Shown here: positions 52,147 through 60,700 of the stretch, piece after piece
Numbering within the stretch: the first letter of the stretch is position 1
How the letters are laid out: each line of letters opens with the position of its first letter
Source of the DNA: Azoarcus sp.
GTDB lineage: Bacteria; Pseudomonadota; Gammaproteobacteria; Burkholderiales; Rhodocyclaceae
NCBI GenBank assembly: GCA_020725025.1
Contig: DYFV01000006.1
Span: 1 to 64,000 of the forward strand
Length of the DNA: 64,000 nt
Direction of reading: 5' to 3'
Translations under genes and position numbers: made by a program
Notes under the pieces: generated by a model
Seen by the model: the letters and a program-made list of their open reading frames with translations, nothing else
Database searches by the model: none
What the model was told of the DNA's origin: nothing

Positions 52147-53009
52147 GGCTCGCGCACGCCCACGGCGAGGTATCGGAGGCGACGCTCGATCTGTGGTCGG
52201 CCTGGACCCTCGACCCCTTGGTGCTCGCCATGCTCGCCGTCGCCGCCGGCCTCTACTGGCGGGGCGTGCACAGCGCCTGGCGGCGTGGGGCAAGGCGCGC
52301 CGGGCCCGGCCCGCGCGAGGTCTCGGCCTTCGCCGCCGGCATGGCTGCGCTGGTCCTCTCCCTCGTGTGGCCGCTCGATGCGCTGGGCGAGGTGCTGTTC
52401 TCCGCCCACATGGCGCAGCATCTCGTCCTCATGAACGTGGCCGCGCCGCTGCTGGTGCTCGGGGCGCCGCTGCCGGCGATGCTGCGGGCGCTGCCGCGCG
52501 CCGGACAGCGCCTTGTCGGCGCCATGGTGCAAGCGTCCGCCTGGCGCTCCGGCTGGCGCCGGCTCTCCGGTGTCGCCGCGGCGACCGTGCTGCAGCAGGT
52601 GGTGCTGTGGTGGTGGCACACCCCGCGCGGCGTGGCCGCGGCGCTCGCCGACGAGCGGGTGCACATCGCCATGCACGCGACGCTGCTCGTCGCCGCCCTC
52701 CTGTTCTGGACGGCGGTGCTGCGTCCGCGCGCGCGCCGCTACTGGGCCTCCATCGCCGCGCTGGCGGTCACGCTCAAGCTGAGCGGGCTCGTGTGCATCA
52801 CCCTGCTGCTCCTTCCCGCCGTGCGCTATACGGCCTATGGCCGGTCGGCGGCCGCCTGGGGGCTCTCGCCCGCCGAGGACGAACAGCTCGGCTGGGGGCT
52901 GATGATGATTGTCGGCAGCCTGAGCTATCTCGCCGCAGCCATCGCCCTCTTCGCCCTGTGGTTCCTCGTCCTCGAGCGCGCCCAGCCGGCCGCTGCCGAC
53001 CGGGCGTGA
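52143..53009 (+). CDS. Cytochrome c oxidase assembly factor, CtaG (caa3) family
   Basis: The 288-residue membrane protein belongs to the caa3-CtaG family (distinct from the Cox11-type CtaG), which is needed for assembly of the CuA/heme-copper oxidase. Family hallmarks are FSAHMAQHLVLMNVAAPLLV (His-rich), LQQVVLWWWHTPRGVAAALA, VHIAMHATLLVAALLFWTAV and a Pro-Ala-rich turn. About seven helices are predicted. It is translationally coupled to the AI-2E gene. A cytochrome oxidase subunit II gene lies about 10 kb downstream, which supports a shared role. Confidence 0.9.
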   Translation: MRLAHAHGEVSEATLDLWSAWTLDPLVLAMLAVAAGLYWRGVHSAWRRGARRAGPGPREVSAFAAGMAALVLSLVWPLDALGEVLFSAHMAQHLVLMNVAAPLLVLGAPLPAMLRALPRAGQRLVGAMVQASAWRSGWRRLSGVAAATVLQQVVLWWWHTPRGVAAALADERVHIAMHATLLVAALLFWTAVLRPRARRYWASIAALAVTLKLSGLVCITLLLLPAVRYTAYGRSAAAWGLSPAEDEQLGWGLMMIVGSLSYLAAAIALFALWFLVLERAQPAAADRA

Positions 53010-53028
53010 GCCGGCCGCCTGCCGCGCG

Positions 53029-53042
53029 GGAACGCCCCTTGC
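53029..53042 (+). promoter_or_regulatory. Putative sigma-54 promoter of the FAD/Fe-S oxidoreductase gene
   Basis: GGAACGCCCCTTGC followed by A fits the -24/-12 pattern well and ends 40 nt before the start codon, the commonest spacing in this set. Confidence 0.6.
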
Positions 53043-53082
53043 AGCCGCTCCAGGCCGCATTCTTCGGGAATCGGAACACGCA

Positions 53083-56025
53083 ATGGCAAGCGAATACGAT
53101 GGTCGGCAAGCTCCGGCATCCATCGCGGCTGCTTCGGCCGCCGTAGATGCCGGGGCGCTGGAGCAGGCGCTGCGGGAGCGCGTCGCGGGCGAAGTGCGTT
53201 TCGACGACGGCAGTCGAGCGCTCTATGCCACCGACGCCTCCAACTACCGCCAGGTACCGATCGGCGTGGTCATACCGCGCACGGTCGAGGACGTGATCGC
53301 CACGGTCGCCGCCTGCCGCGAGCATCGTGCCCCCATCCTTTCCCGCGGGGCCGGCACCAGCCTGTGCGGGCAGTGCTGCAACGTCGCGGTGGTGATGGAC
53401 TTCTCCAAGTACCTCAACCGCATCCTGGAGATCGACCCCGAGCGCAAGCTCGCCCGGGTGCAGCCGGGGGTGATCCTCGACGAGCTGCGGGAGGCGGCCT
53501 CCGAAGTGGGCCTCACCTTCGCCCCCGATCCGGCCACCCACACCCACAACACCCTGGGCGGGATGCTGGGCAACAACTCCTGCGGCCCCCACTCGGTGAT
53601 GGGCGGGCGCACCGAGGAGAACGTGCACGAGCTGGACATCCTCACCTACGACGGGCTGCGCATGCGGGTGGGGCCGACCGACGAGTCCACCTTCAACCGC
53701 ATCATCGCCGACGGTGGCCGGCGCGCCGACATCTACCGGCGCATGCAGGCGCTCGGCGTGCGCCACGAGGCGGCGGTGCGCCGCTGCTACCCGGACATTC
53801 CGCGGCGGGTGTCCGGGTACAACCTGCGCGCCATCCTTCCCGGCTCGGATTTCCACGTGGCCCGCGCCTTGGTCGGCTCGGAGGGCACCTGCGCGGTCAT
53901 CCTGGAAGCCACGGTACGTCTGGTCGACAACCCCGCCGCGCGCGTCCTGCTGGTGCTCGGCTATGAGGACGTCTACACCGCCGCCGACCAGGTGCCGGCC
54001 GTCATGGCCGGGGGTCCGATCGCGCTCGAAGGCATCGACGACCGGCTGGTGGAGGATATCCGGAGCATGGCGCTCGCGCCGGGCAATGCCGAGTTGCTCC
54101 CGGAGGGCAAGGGCTGGCTGCTGGTGGAGTTCGGCGGCGACACCCGGGACGAGGCCGCGGACAAGGCGCGGGCGCTGATGGACCGGCTCGGGGAGCGCGA
54201 CCCCAGGCCATCGACGCGCCTCTTCACCGAGCCCGGCGAGGCCGAGCGCATCTGGAAGATCCGCGAGTCGGGCCTGGGCGCGACGGCCCATCTCCCCGAC
54301 ATGCCGCTCACCTGGGAGGGCTGGGAGGACTCGGCGGTGCCGCCGGAGCAGCTCGGCCGCTACCTGCGTTCGCTGCGCGAGCTCCTGGATCACCACGGCT
54401 ACCATGGGGACTTCTACGGACATTTCGGCCAGGGCTGCCTGCACACCCGGATCGACTTCGACCTGGAGACGGCCGAAGGCATCGGCCGCTACCGGGAGTT
54501 CATCCACCAGGCCGCGCGCCTGGTGTCCGGCCTCGGTGGGTCCATCTCCGGCGAGCACGGCGACGGCCAGTCCAAGGCGGAGCTCCTGCCCATCATGTTC
54601 GGCGACGAGGTGATGCAGGCGCTGCGCGAGTTCAAGGCCATCTGGGATCCGGACAACCGCATGAACCCCGGCAAGGTGGTCGACGCCTTCCGGGTGGACG
54701 AGAACCTGCGCCTGGGGACCACCTACAACCCGCGCAAGGTGGAGACCTTCTTCGCCTATCCGGCCGACCGCAACGACTTCGCCCGCACCATGCTGCGCTG
54801 CGTGGGGGTGGGCAAGTGCCGCAGCACCGAGGGCGTGATGTGCCCGAGCTACATGGCCACGGGCGAGGAGATGCACTCGACGCGGGGGCGCGCCCACCTG
54901 CTCTTCGAGATGCTGCGCGGCGAGACCGTCACCGGCGGCTGGCGCGACGAGTCGGTGCGCGAGGCCCTCGACCTGTGCCTGTCGTGCAAGGGCTGCAAGG
55001 GCGAGTGCCCGGTGCGGGTGGACATGGCCACCTACAAGGCGGAGTTCATGGCCCACTACCACGAGGGCCGCATGCGCCCGATGGCGGCCTACGCCTTCGG
55101 CCTGGTCGACCAGTGGTCGCGTGTCGCCTCCCATGCGCCCGGTCTGGCGAACTTCCTCGTCTCCCGCGAGCCTTTCGCCGGCATCGCCAAGCGGGTGATC
55201 GGCATCGCCCCGGAGCGGCGCCTGCCGGCCTTCGCCGGCGAGACCTTCGTCTCCCGCTTCCGGCGCCGCCCCCTGCGCCGCGCCGAGAAGCGGGCGATCC
55301 TGTGGCCCGACACCTTCAACAACCACTTCCACCCGGACGTGGCCGGTGCCGCCGTCGATGCCCTGGAACGGGCCGGGTACGAGGTGAGGGTTCCCGCCGC
55401 GCATCTGTGCTGCGGCCGCCCGCTCTACGAGTTCGGCATGCTGGAGCAGGCGCGGCGCTACCTGCTGCGCATCATCCACACCCTCGGCGCCGAGATCCGC
55501 GCGGGCACGCCCATCGTGGTGCTCGAGCCGGCCTGCCTCACGGTGTTCCGCGACGAGTTGCTCCAGATCCTGCCCGGGGACGAACAGGGCAAGCGCCTGT
55601 CGCGCCAGGTCTTCCTCTTCAGCGACTTCCTGGAGCAGATGGCGCCCGACGCGGACTTCGGCAGCCTGTCCCGCAAGGCCGTGGTGCACGGCCACTGCCA
55701 TCACCAGGCGGTGATCGGCATGGACGCCGAAGTCTCGCTGCTCAAGAAGCTGGGGCTGGATTTCCACGTCCTCGACTCGGGCTGTTGCGGCATGGCCGGC
55801 GCCTTCGGCTTCGAGAAGGAGAAGTACGAGGTGTCGATGCGCTGTGCCGAGCGCGTGCTGCTGCCGGCGGTGCGCGGCGCCGGCGCCGACACGCTGGTCA
55901 TCGCCGACGGCTACAGCTGCCGCGAACAGATCGCGCAGGCGACCGACCGCAACCCGGTCCACCTGTCGCAGGTGCTGCGCATGGCGATGCAAGGCGATGC
56001 GCCTGCCCAACCCGGCACGGCATGA
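53083..56025 (+). CDS. FAD-binding and Fe-S oxidoreductase (GlcD-GlcF fusion, YdiJ-like)
   Basis: A 980-residue fusion. Residues about 60-220 are the FAD-binding PCMH domain (PILSRGAGTSLCGQC, DPATHTHNTLGGMLGNNSCG) and about 260-540 the FAD-oxidase C-terminal domain (HGYHGDFYGHFGQGCLHTRI, ISGEHGDGQSKAELLP). An Fe-S region with CVGVGKC...MCPSY and CLSCKGCKGECPV follows. Two CCG modules (AAHLCCGRPLYEFG, LDSGCCGMAGAFGFEKEKYE) end the protein. Relatives oxidise D-2-hydroxyacids such as D-2-hydroxyglutarate or D-lactate and pass electrons to the quinone pool. The precise substrate is not readable. It overlaps the ion channel gene by four bases. Confidence 0.9.
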   Translation: MASEYDGRQAPASIAAASAAVDAGALEQALRERVAGEVRFDDGSRALYATDASNYRQVPIGVVIPRTVEDVIATVAACREHRAPILSRGAGTSLCGQCCNVAVVMDFSKYLNRILEIDPERKLARVQPGVILDELREAASEVGLTFAPDPATHTHNTLGGMLGNNSCGPHSVMGGRTEENVHELDILTYDGLRMRVGPTDESTFNRIIADGGRRADIYRRMQALGVRHEAAVRRCYPDIPRRVSGYNLRAILPGSDFHVARALVGSEGTCAVILEATVRLVDNPAARVLLVLGYEDVYTAADQVPAVMAGGPIALEGIDDRLVEDIRSMALAPGNAELLPEGKGWLLVEFGGDTRDEAADKARALMDRLGERDPRPSTRLFTEPGEAERIWKIRESGLGATAHLPDMPLTWEGWEDSAVPPEQLGRYLRSLRELLDHHGYHGDFYGHFGQGCLHTRIDFDLETAEGIGRYREFIHQAARLVSGLGGSISGEHGDGQSKAELLPIMFGDEVMQALREFKAIWDPDNRMNPGKVVDAFRVDENLRLGTTYNPRKVETFFAYPADRNDFARTMLRCVGVGKCRSTEGVMCPSYMATGEEMHSTRGRAHLLFEMLRGETVTGGWRDESVREALDLCLSCKGCKGECPVRVDMATYKAEFMAHYHEGRMRPMAAYAFGLVDQWSRVASHAPGLANFLVSREPFAGIAKRVIGIAPERRLPAFAGETFVSRFRRRPLRRAEKRAILWPDTFNNHFHPDVAGAAVDALERAGYEVRVPAAHLCCGRPLYEFGMLEQARRYLLRIIHTLGAEIRAGTPIVVLEPACLTVFRDELLQILPGDEQGKRLSRQVFLFSDFLEQMAPDADFGSLSRKAVVHGHCHHQAVIGMDAEVSLLKKLGLDFHVLDSGCCGMAGAFGFEKEKYEVSMRCAERVLLPAVRGAGADTLVIADGYSCREQIAQATDRNPVHLSQVLRMAMQGDAPAQPGTA

Positions 56026-56771
56026 GGCGCAGACGCCTGTTGCGCCGCGCGGAGCACTGGCTGGAGGGCCCGATGGTGCTCCTGGCCTTCGTATGGATCG
56101 GGCTGCTCATCCTGGAGTTCACGGCCGGGGCGCGGCCCTGGATCGTGGCGGCGGGCAATGCGATCTGGGCCGCCTTCGTGGTGGACTTCGCGCTGCGCTT
56201 CTCCCTCGCCGAGGGCAAGCTCGCCTACGTGCGCCGCAACTGGCTCACCCTCGTGTCGCTCGCCCTGCCGGCGCTGCGCATCTTCCGGCTCACCCGGGTG
56301 CTGCGCCTCACCCGCGCCACGCGAGGCCTGCGGCTGCTGCGGCTCACCACTTCGATCAGCCGCGGCAGCCGTGCCCTGCTGCGCAGTCTGGGGCGCAAGG
56401 GCGCGGGCTACATCGGGGCGCTCACGCTCATCGTCACCTTCGCCGGCGCTGCCGGCATGTTCGTGCTCGAGGAGGGCAACTTCACGTCCTACTGGGATGC
56501 GCTATGGTGGACCGCCATGATCCTGACCACCATGGGCAGCGAGTACTGGCCGCGCTCCCTGGAGGGGCGGCTCCTCTGCCTCGCGCTCGCGCTCTACGCC
56601 TTCTCGGTGTTCGGCTACGTCACCGCGGCCCTCGCCTCCTTCTTCGTCGAGAAGAGCAGCGCGCCGGACGAACCCCTCGGCCGTGCGCTGCGCGAGGAGG
56701 TCGCGGCCTTGAGGAGCGAGATGGCCCGCCTGTCCGACCCGGACCATGCCGGACCGGAAAGGGAGCCGTGA
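56022..56771 (+). CDS. Voltage-gated-type ion channel with atypical selectivity filter
   Basis: A 249-residue six-helix channel subunit of the voltage-gated superfamily. The S4 voltage sensor is ALRIFRLTRVLRLTRATRGL (about residues 84-103), with Arg every third residue. S5, pore helix and S6 follow (IGALTLIVTFAGAAGMFVLE, ALWWTAMILTTMG, LCLALALYAFSVFGYVTAAL). The filter reads TTMGSEYWP (169-177) instead of the potassium-channel TTVGYGD. I have seen this variant recalled in related bacterial proteins, so it may define a subgroup; ion selectivity is unknown. A short C-terminal coiled coil (REEVAALRSEMARL) may support tetramers. Confidence 0.87.
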   Translation: MRRRRLLRRAEHWLEGPMVLLAFVWIGLLILEFTAGARPWIVAAGNAIWAAFVVDFALRFSLAEGKLAYVRRNWLTLVSLALPALRIFRLTRVLRLTRATRGLRLLRLTTSISRGSRALLRSLGRKGAGYIGALTLIVTFAGAAGMFVLEEGNFTSYWDALWWTAMILTTMGSEYWPRSLEGRLLCLALALYAFSVFGYVTAALASFFVEKSSAPDEPLGRALREEVAALRSEMARLSDPDHAGPEREP

Positions 56772-56816
56772 GGCGCGGATCGCAAGTCGCGCCGCGACGA
56801 GGGAGGCGGAAAGCCG

Positions 56817-57041
56817 ATGGAGATCCGGGTCGAATGCTACGCGGGGCATCGGGGCGAGGCGGAGCCGCGCGCCTTCCACCTGGGTAGCCGGCGCATCGAG
56901 GTGATGATGGTGCTCGACCGCTGGCTGGATCCGCAGCACCGCTACTTCAAGGTGCAGGCCTACGACGGGACCCTCTACATCCTGCGCCACGACGAACCCT
57001 CCGGAAAGTGGGAGCTCATCTGGCTGGGGGGCCACGTCTGA
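56817..57041 (+). CDS. Small conserved protein of unknown function
   Basis: A 74-residue cytoplasmic protein: [60 protein letters not shown], then WELIWLGG. The even, folded-looking sequence and the GGAGG ten bases upstream indicate a real gene. I recall similar short proteins in other bacteria but no function. It is 45 nt after the channel gene and may be its last operon partner. Confidence 0.72.
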   Translation: MEIRVECYAGHRGEAEPRAFHLGSRRIEVMMVLDRWLDPQHRYFKVQAYDGTLYILRHDEPSGKWELIWLGGHV

Positions 57042-57065
57042 GCCCGCCACGATCCCCATTGTCCG

Positions 57066-57079
57066 GGCCCCGCGCTTGC
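57066..57079 (+). promoter_or_regulatory. Putative sigma-54 promoter of the kinase/phosphorylase operon
   Basis: GGCCCCGCGCTTGC followed by A keeps GG-N8-TTGC and ends 38 nt before the PfkB start codon. Confidence 0.5.
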
Positions 57080-57117
57080 AGGCGGCCCCGGGCGGACACG
57101 AGCGGGAGCGGAAAGAC

Positions 57118-58068
57118 ATGGAGGGTACGATCCTGGCGCTGGGGAGCGTCAACGCGGATTTCCAGATGCGGGTGGAGCACCCCATCGGCGACGCCGAGAT
57201 GGCGATGGCGCACGACATGCGTCGACTGGGCGGCGGCAAGGCGGCGAACGTCGCCTTCCTCGCGCGCATGCTCGGGCACCCGGCGCAGGTGTTCGGCCGG
57301 GTGGGCGACGACGATCTCGCCGCGCAGGCGCTGGCCCCCTTGCGGGAGGTCGGCGTCGACGTCTCGGGCATCACCGCCGCCGCCGGGATCCCCACCGGGG
57401 TGGCCCTGTGCCTGGTCCCGCCTTCCGGCAAGAAGCGCATCGTGCTCGCTACCAACGCCAACGACGCCTGGAGCGACGAGGCCGCGACCGGGTCGTGGCG
57501 CCGGATCGCCGCAACGCCCCGGCCCGCGGTGCTGGTCGTGAACTGCGAGGTGCCCGCCGCCATCGTGGCCGGCGCGGTGGCGGCCGCTCAGGGAAGCGGC
57601 ATCCCGGTGGTACTCGACCCGTCCTTCGCCGGCCGGGTCGATGGCGGCTTGCTCGCCCGGGTGGACGCGATCACGCCCAACGAATCGGAGGCCCGCACCC
57701 TGTTGCGCGGGTTGGGCGACGAGGCCGACGGATCGCCGGAAGACGTGGCGCGCCGGCTCGCCGCCCGCGGTCCGCGCATCGTGTGCGTGAAGCTCGGCGA
57801 CGGAGGCTGCCTGCTGCTGCACGAGGACCGGCCGATCCGCATACCCCCCATCGAAGTGGAGGTGGTCGACACCACCGGGGCGGGCGACGCCTTCACCGGT
57901 GCGCTCGCGGCGGCCCTGCTCGAAGGCGAGCCGCCCGAGCAGGCGGCGCGCTTCGCCGCGGCGGCGAGCAGCCTCGCGGTGACCGCCTACGGCTCCCAGC
58001 CCTCCTACCGCCCGCGCGCGGCGATCGAAGCGCATCTTCGCGCCCAGGGCGCCGAATCGGGACGATGA
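57118..58068 (+). CDS. PfkB-family carbohydrate kinase (ribokinase-like)
   Basis: The 316-residue sugar or nucleoside kinase has the N-terminal signature [20 protein letters not shown] and [19 protein letters not shown]. The C-terminal catalytic motif is [20 protein letters not shown], where the last Asp is the base. The sequence fits ribokinase more than fructokinase, but the substrate is uncertain. The ATG at 57118 is preferred over 57076, which adds a non-conserved lead. It overlaps the GH65 gene by four bases, so the two act in one pathway. Confidence 0.9.
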   Translation: MEGTILALGSVNADFQMRVEHPIGDAEMAMAHDMRRLGGGKAANVAFLARMLGHPAQVFGRVGDDDLAAQALAPLREVGVDVSGITAAAGIPTGVALCLVPPSGKKRIVLATNANDAWSDEAATGSWRRIAATPRPAVLVVNCEVPAAIVAGAVAAAQGSGIPVVLDPSFAGRVDGGLLARVDAITPNESEARTLLRGLGDEADGSPEDVARRLAARGPRIVCVKLGDGGCLLLHEDRPIRIPPIEVEVVDTTGAGDAFTGALAAALLEGEPPEQAARFAAAASSLAVTAYGSQPSYRPRAAIEAHLRAQGAESGR

Positions 58069-60467
58069 GCGACGGCCGGGGCGCGCCTTCGAACCGGTTC
58101 GAAATCGTCTTCGATGCCTACGACCCCGGGGAGGAAGCGGCCCGGGAGTCCCTGCTCGGCCTCGGCAACGGGGTGATCTTCGTGCGCGCCGCGGCGCCCG
58201 AGAGCGCCGTCGCCGCCCCCTCCCACTCCCGGCACTACCCGGGCCTCTACCGCGCCGGGGGCTACGACACGGCGACGCGGTGCATCGACGGCGAGGCGGT
58301 GCAGCACACCGCCCTCGCCCGCCTGCCGGACCCCTTCGGGCTGGCGCTGGCCATCGGGGACGGCCCCTGGCTCACGGTGGACGACGCGACACTGCTCACC
58401 TATCGCCACGCCCTGGATCTCGATGCCGGTGTCGCGCGGCGCGAGCTCCTGTGGCGCGACGGCGGCGGTCGGCGGGTGCGCATCACCGAGACCCGGCTGG
58501 CGAGCCTTGTCGAGCCGCAGCTCGCGGCCCTGCGCTGGGTCGTGGAGGCGCCGGACGGTCCGCTGCCGCTGCGCCTGCGTTCCGCGATGGCGCTTACGGC
58601 GGAGAACACGAAGGTGAGCCGCAATCGGGCTTACGAGGGCAGCCACTGGGACTCGATCCGGGGGCGCGTCCTGGCACCGGCCCTGGCCCTGGTGGAGGCC
58701 GGCAGCGAGGACGGACTCACCCAGGTGGCCCTGGCCGCGCGCACCCGGATCCTGGGTAGGCGGGCGACGGTCGAGGCCTGTGCCGGCCCCGAGCTGCCCT
58801 GCCTCGACCTGGCGGTGCTCGCCGCGCCCGGCCGGCCCGTGGCGGTGGAGAAGACGGTGGCGGTGTTCGCCGCCGAGGAGGCGCCCCGGGGCGATCCGGC
58901 CGAGGCGGCGCTCGGTGCCGCTCGCGCCGCACCCGGCTTCGCCCGCCTGGAACGGGCGCAGCGTGACGCCTGGACGCAGCTGTGGGCAGGCTGCCGCATC
59001 CACGCCGCCTCGCCCCGGCTCGAGCGCACGGCGCGATTTCACGCGTTCCACCTGTTGCAGACCGTCTCGCCCCACACCGCGGCGCGCGACGTCGGATTTC
59101 CGGCCCGCGGCTGGCAGGAGGGCTACTACGGCCACATCTTCTGGGACGAGATCTTCGCCTATCCCTTCTACAGCCTGCGCTTTCCCGAGATCGCCCGCGC
59201 CCTGCTCCTGTACCGCTACCGGCGCCTGCCCGAGGCCCGGCGCGCCGCGCGCGACGCCGGGCTGCGCGGCGCCCTCTTCCCCTGGCGCAGCGCCCGCAGC
59301 GGTGCCGAGGAGACCCCGCCGCGCCAGTGCAATCCGCTCTCGGGGCGCTGGATGCGGGACAACACCGCACTCCAGCGCCACATCGGGGCCGCGATCGCCT
59401 TCAACCTGTGGCATCACCACCTGGTCACCGGCGACGACGAGCTGCTCTTCGGGCACACCGGCGAGATGCTGATCGAGATCGCACGCCTGTGGACGAGCCT
59501 CGCCACGCCGGACGCCGCGGGGCGCTATCACATCCGCGGCGTGCTCGGCCCCGACGAGTACCACGACGCCTATCCCGGCGCTGCCCGGCCGGGCCTGGAC
59601 GACAACGCCTACACCAACGTGATGGCCGCGTGGACCCTGTGCCGCGCCCTCGACCTCCTGGCGATGATGCCCGAGGCGCGCCGGCAGGCCATCGTCCGGC
59701 GGCTGGCGATCGCCGAGGACGAGCCGGCTGCCTGGGAGGCGCTCTCGCGCCGGCTCGCGGTGCCGCTGATCGACGACCGGGTGATCGCCCAGTTCGAGGG
59801 CTTCGAGCAGCTCCGGCCGGCCGGCGAGGCCGAAGCGCTGCGCCTGCACGACGAGCGCATCGACTGGTCCCTGGAGGCGCGCGGCGACACGGTCAACGCC
59901 TACCAGGTCACCAAGCAGGCCGACGTGCTGATGCTGTTCCACCTGCTGCGCCCCGCGTCCCTGGAGGCGCTGCTCGCCCGCCTGGGCTATCGGCTGCGGC
60001 CCGGCTGGGCGCGCGCCACCCTCGACTTCCATCTCGCCCGCATCAGCCACGAATCGACCTTGTCTCGGCCGGTATGCGCCGGCGCGCTGGCGGCGGTCGA
60101 TCCGGAGCGCTCGTGGCGCTACTACCTGCAGGCGCTGGAAACCGACCTCGGGCCCGGCCGGGAGGCGAGCACCCACCAGGGGCTGCATCTGGGCGCCATG
60201 GCGGGCACGCTCGAGGTGCTGCAGCGTCACTACCTCGGCCTGGAGCCGGTCGCGCACGGCCTGTGCCTGACGCCCCATCCGCCCTCCGAGCTCGACGAGG
60301 TGACGCTCGCGGTGCGCTGGCGGGAGCAGGACCTGGAGCTCGGGCTGCACGGAGACACGCTGGTGCTGCGCTCGGCGCGGGAGAACCGGGCCGAGCTGCG
60401 GGTGTGGCACGAGGAGCGCGAGATGGTGCTTCCACCGGGCGACAGCCTCGGGGTGCGCTGCCGCTAG
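58065..60467 (+). CDS. Glycoside hydrolase family 65 disaccharide phosphorylase
   Basis: GH65 enzymes cleave alpha-glucosides such as trehalose, maltose or kojibiose with phosphate, giving beta-glucose-1-phosphate. The 800 residues cover the N-terminal beta-sandwich ([34 protein letters not shown]). The (alpha/alpha)6 barrel has [20 protein letters not shown] and the catalytic acid E498 in [17 protein letters not shown]-terminal domain includes [20 protein letters not shown]. No beta-phosphoglucomutase is adjacent, although it is a common partner; a PfkB kinase takes its place. Disaccharide specificity cannot be read from the sequence. A role in trehalose turnover or synthesis under stress is inferred. 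Confidence 0.9.
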   Translation: MSDGRGAPSNRFEIVFDAYDPGEEAARESLLGLGNGVIFVRAAAPESAVAAPSHSRHYPGLYRAGGYDTATRCIDGEAVQHTALARLPDPFGLALAIGDGPWLTVDDATLLTYRHALDLDAGVARRELLWRDGGGRRVRITETRLASLVEPQLAALRWVVEAPDGPLPLRLRSAMALTAENTKVSRNRAYEGSHWDSIRGRVLAPALALVEAGSEDGLTQVALAARTRILGRRATVEACAGPELPCLDLAVLAAPGRPVAVEKTVAVFAAEEAPRGDPAEAALGAARAAPGFARLERAQRDAWTQLWAGCRIHAASPRLERTARFHAFHLLQTVSPHTAARDVGFPARGWQEGYYGHIFWDEIFAYPFYSLRFPEIARALLLYRYRRLPEARRAARDAGLRGALFPWRSARSGAEETPPRQCNPLSGRWMRDNTALQRHIGAAIAFNLWHHHLVTGDDELLFGHTGEMLIEIARLWTSLATPDAAGRYHIRGVLGPDEYHDAYPGAARPGLDDNAYTNVMAAWTLCRALDLLAMMPEARRQAIVRRLAIAEDEPAAWEALSRRLAVPLIDDRVIAQFEGFEQLRPAGEAEALRLHDERIDWSLEARGDTVNAYQVTKQADVLMLFHLLRPASLEALLARLGYRLRPGWARATLDFHLARISHESTLSRPVCAGALAAVDPERSWRYYLQALETDLGPGREASTHQGLHLGAMAGTLEVLQRHYLGLEPVAHGLCLTPHPPSELDEVTLAVRWREQDLELGLHGDTLVLRSARENRAELRVWHEEREMVLPPGDSLGVRCR

Positions 60468-60471
60468 GGAT

Positions 60472-60567
60472 GCGTCGCCCGGATGAAGCCGGAGGGGAAA
60501 TCCGGTGCAAGCGGTCGGGCGAACGCCGCCGTTCCCGGATTCCGCTTCGCTCCATCCGGGCTACACG
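60472..60567. repeat. Inverted pair of REP-like elements, second locus
   Basis: Two imperfect copies of about 35 bases lie head to head at 60472-60506 and 60532-60567 (the latter with CCCGGATTCCGCTTCGCTCC then ATCCGGGCTAC). They belong to the same family as the pair at 15466-15573. They sit just after the GH65 stop and may act in mRNA end formation. Confidence 0.6.
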
Positions 60568-60584
60568 AGCTGAAGATCCTGCAC

Positions 60585-60598
60585 GGCTCGGCAATTGC
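60585..60598 (+). promoter_or_regulatory. Putative sigma-54 promoter, distal site
   Basis: GGCTCGGCAATTGC followed by T is one mismatch from GGCACG-N4-TTGC. It ends 102 nt before the epimerase-fusion start and 46 nt before a second site. Confidence 0.5.
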
Positions 60599-60644
60599 TG
60601 CACGCCCGCCTCTCCACTTCCGCCCTCCCACCGCAAATCGGCGA

Positions 60645-60658
60645 GGAATGCCATTTGC
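60645..60658 (+). promoter_or_regulatory. Putative sigma-54 promoter, proximal site
   Basis: GGAATGCCATTTGC followed by T fits GG-N8-TTGC and ends 42 nt before the epimerase-fusion start, the typical spacing here. Confidence 0.55.
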
Positions 60659-60700
60659 TGCCTCGGAAAATCGTGATCGACTGACCGGGCAGGAAGGCTC

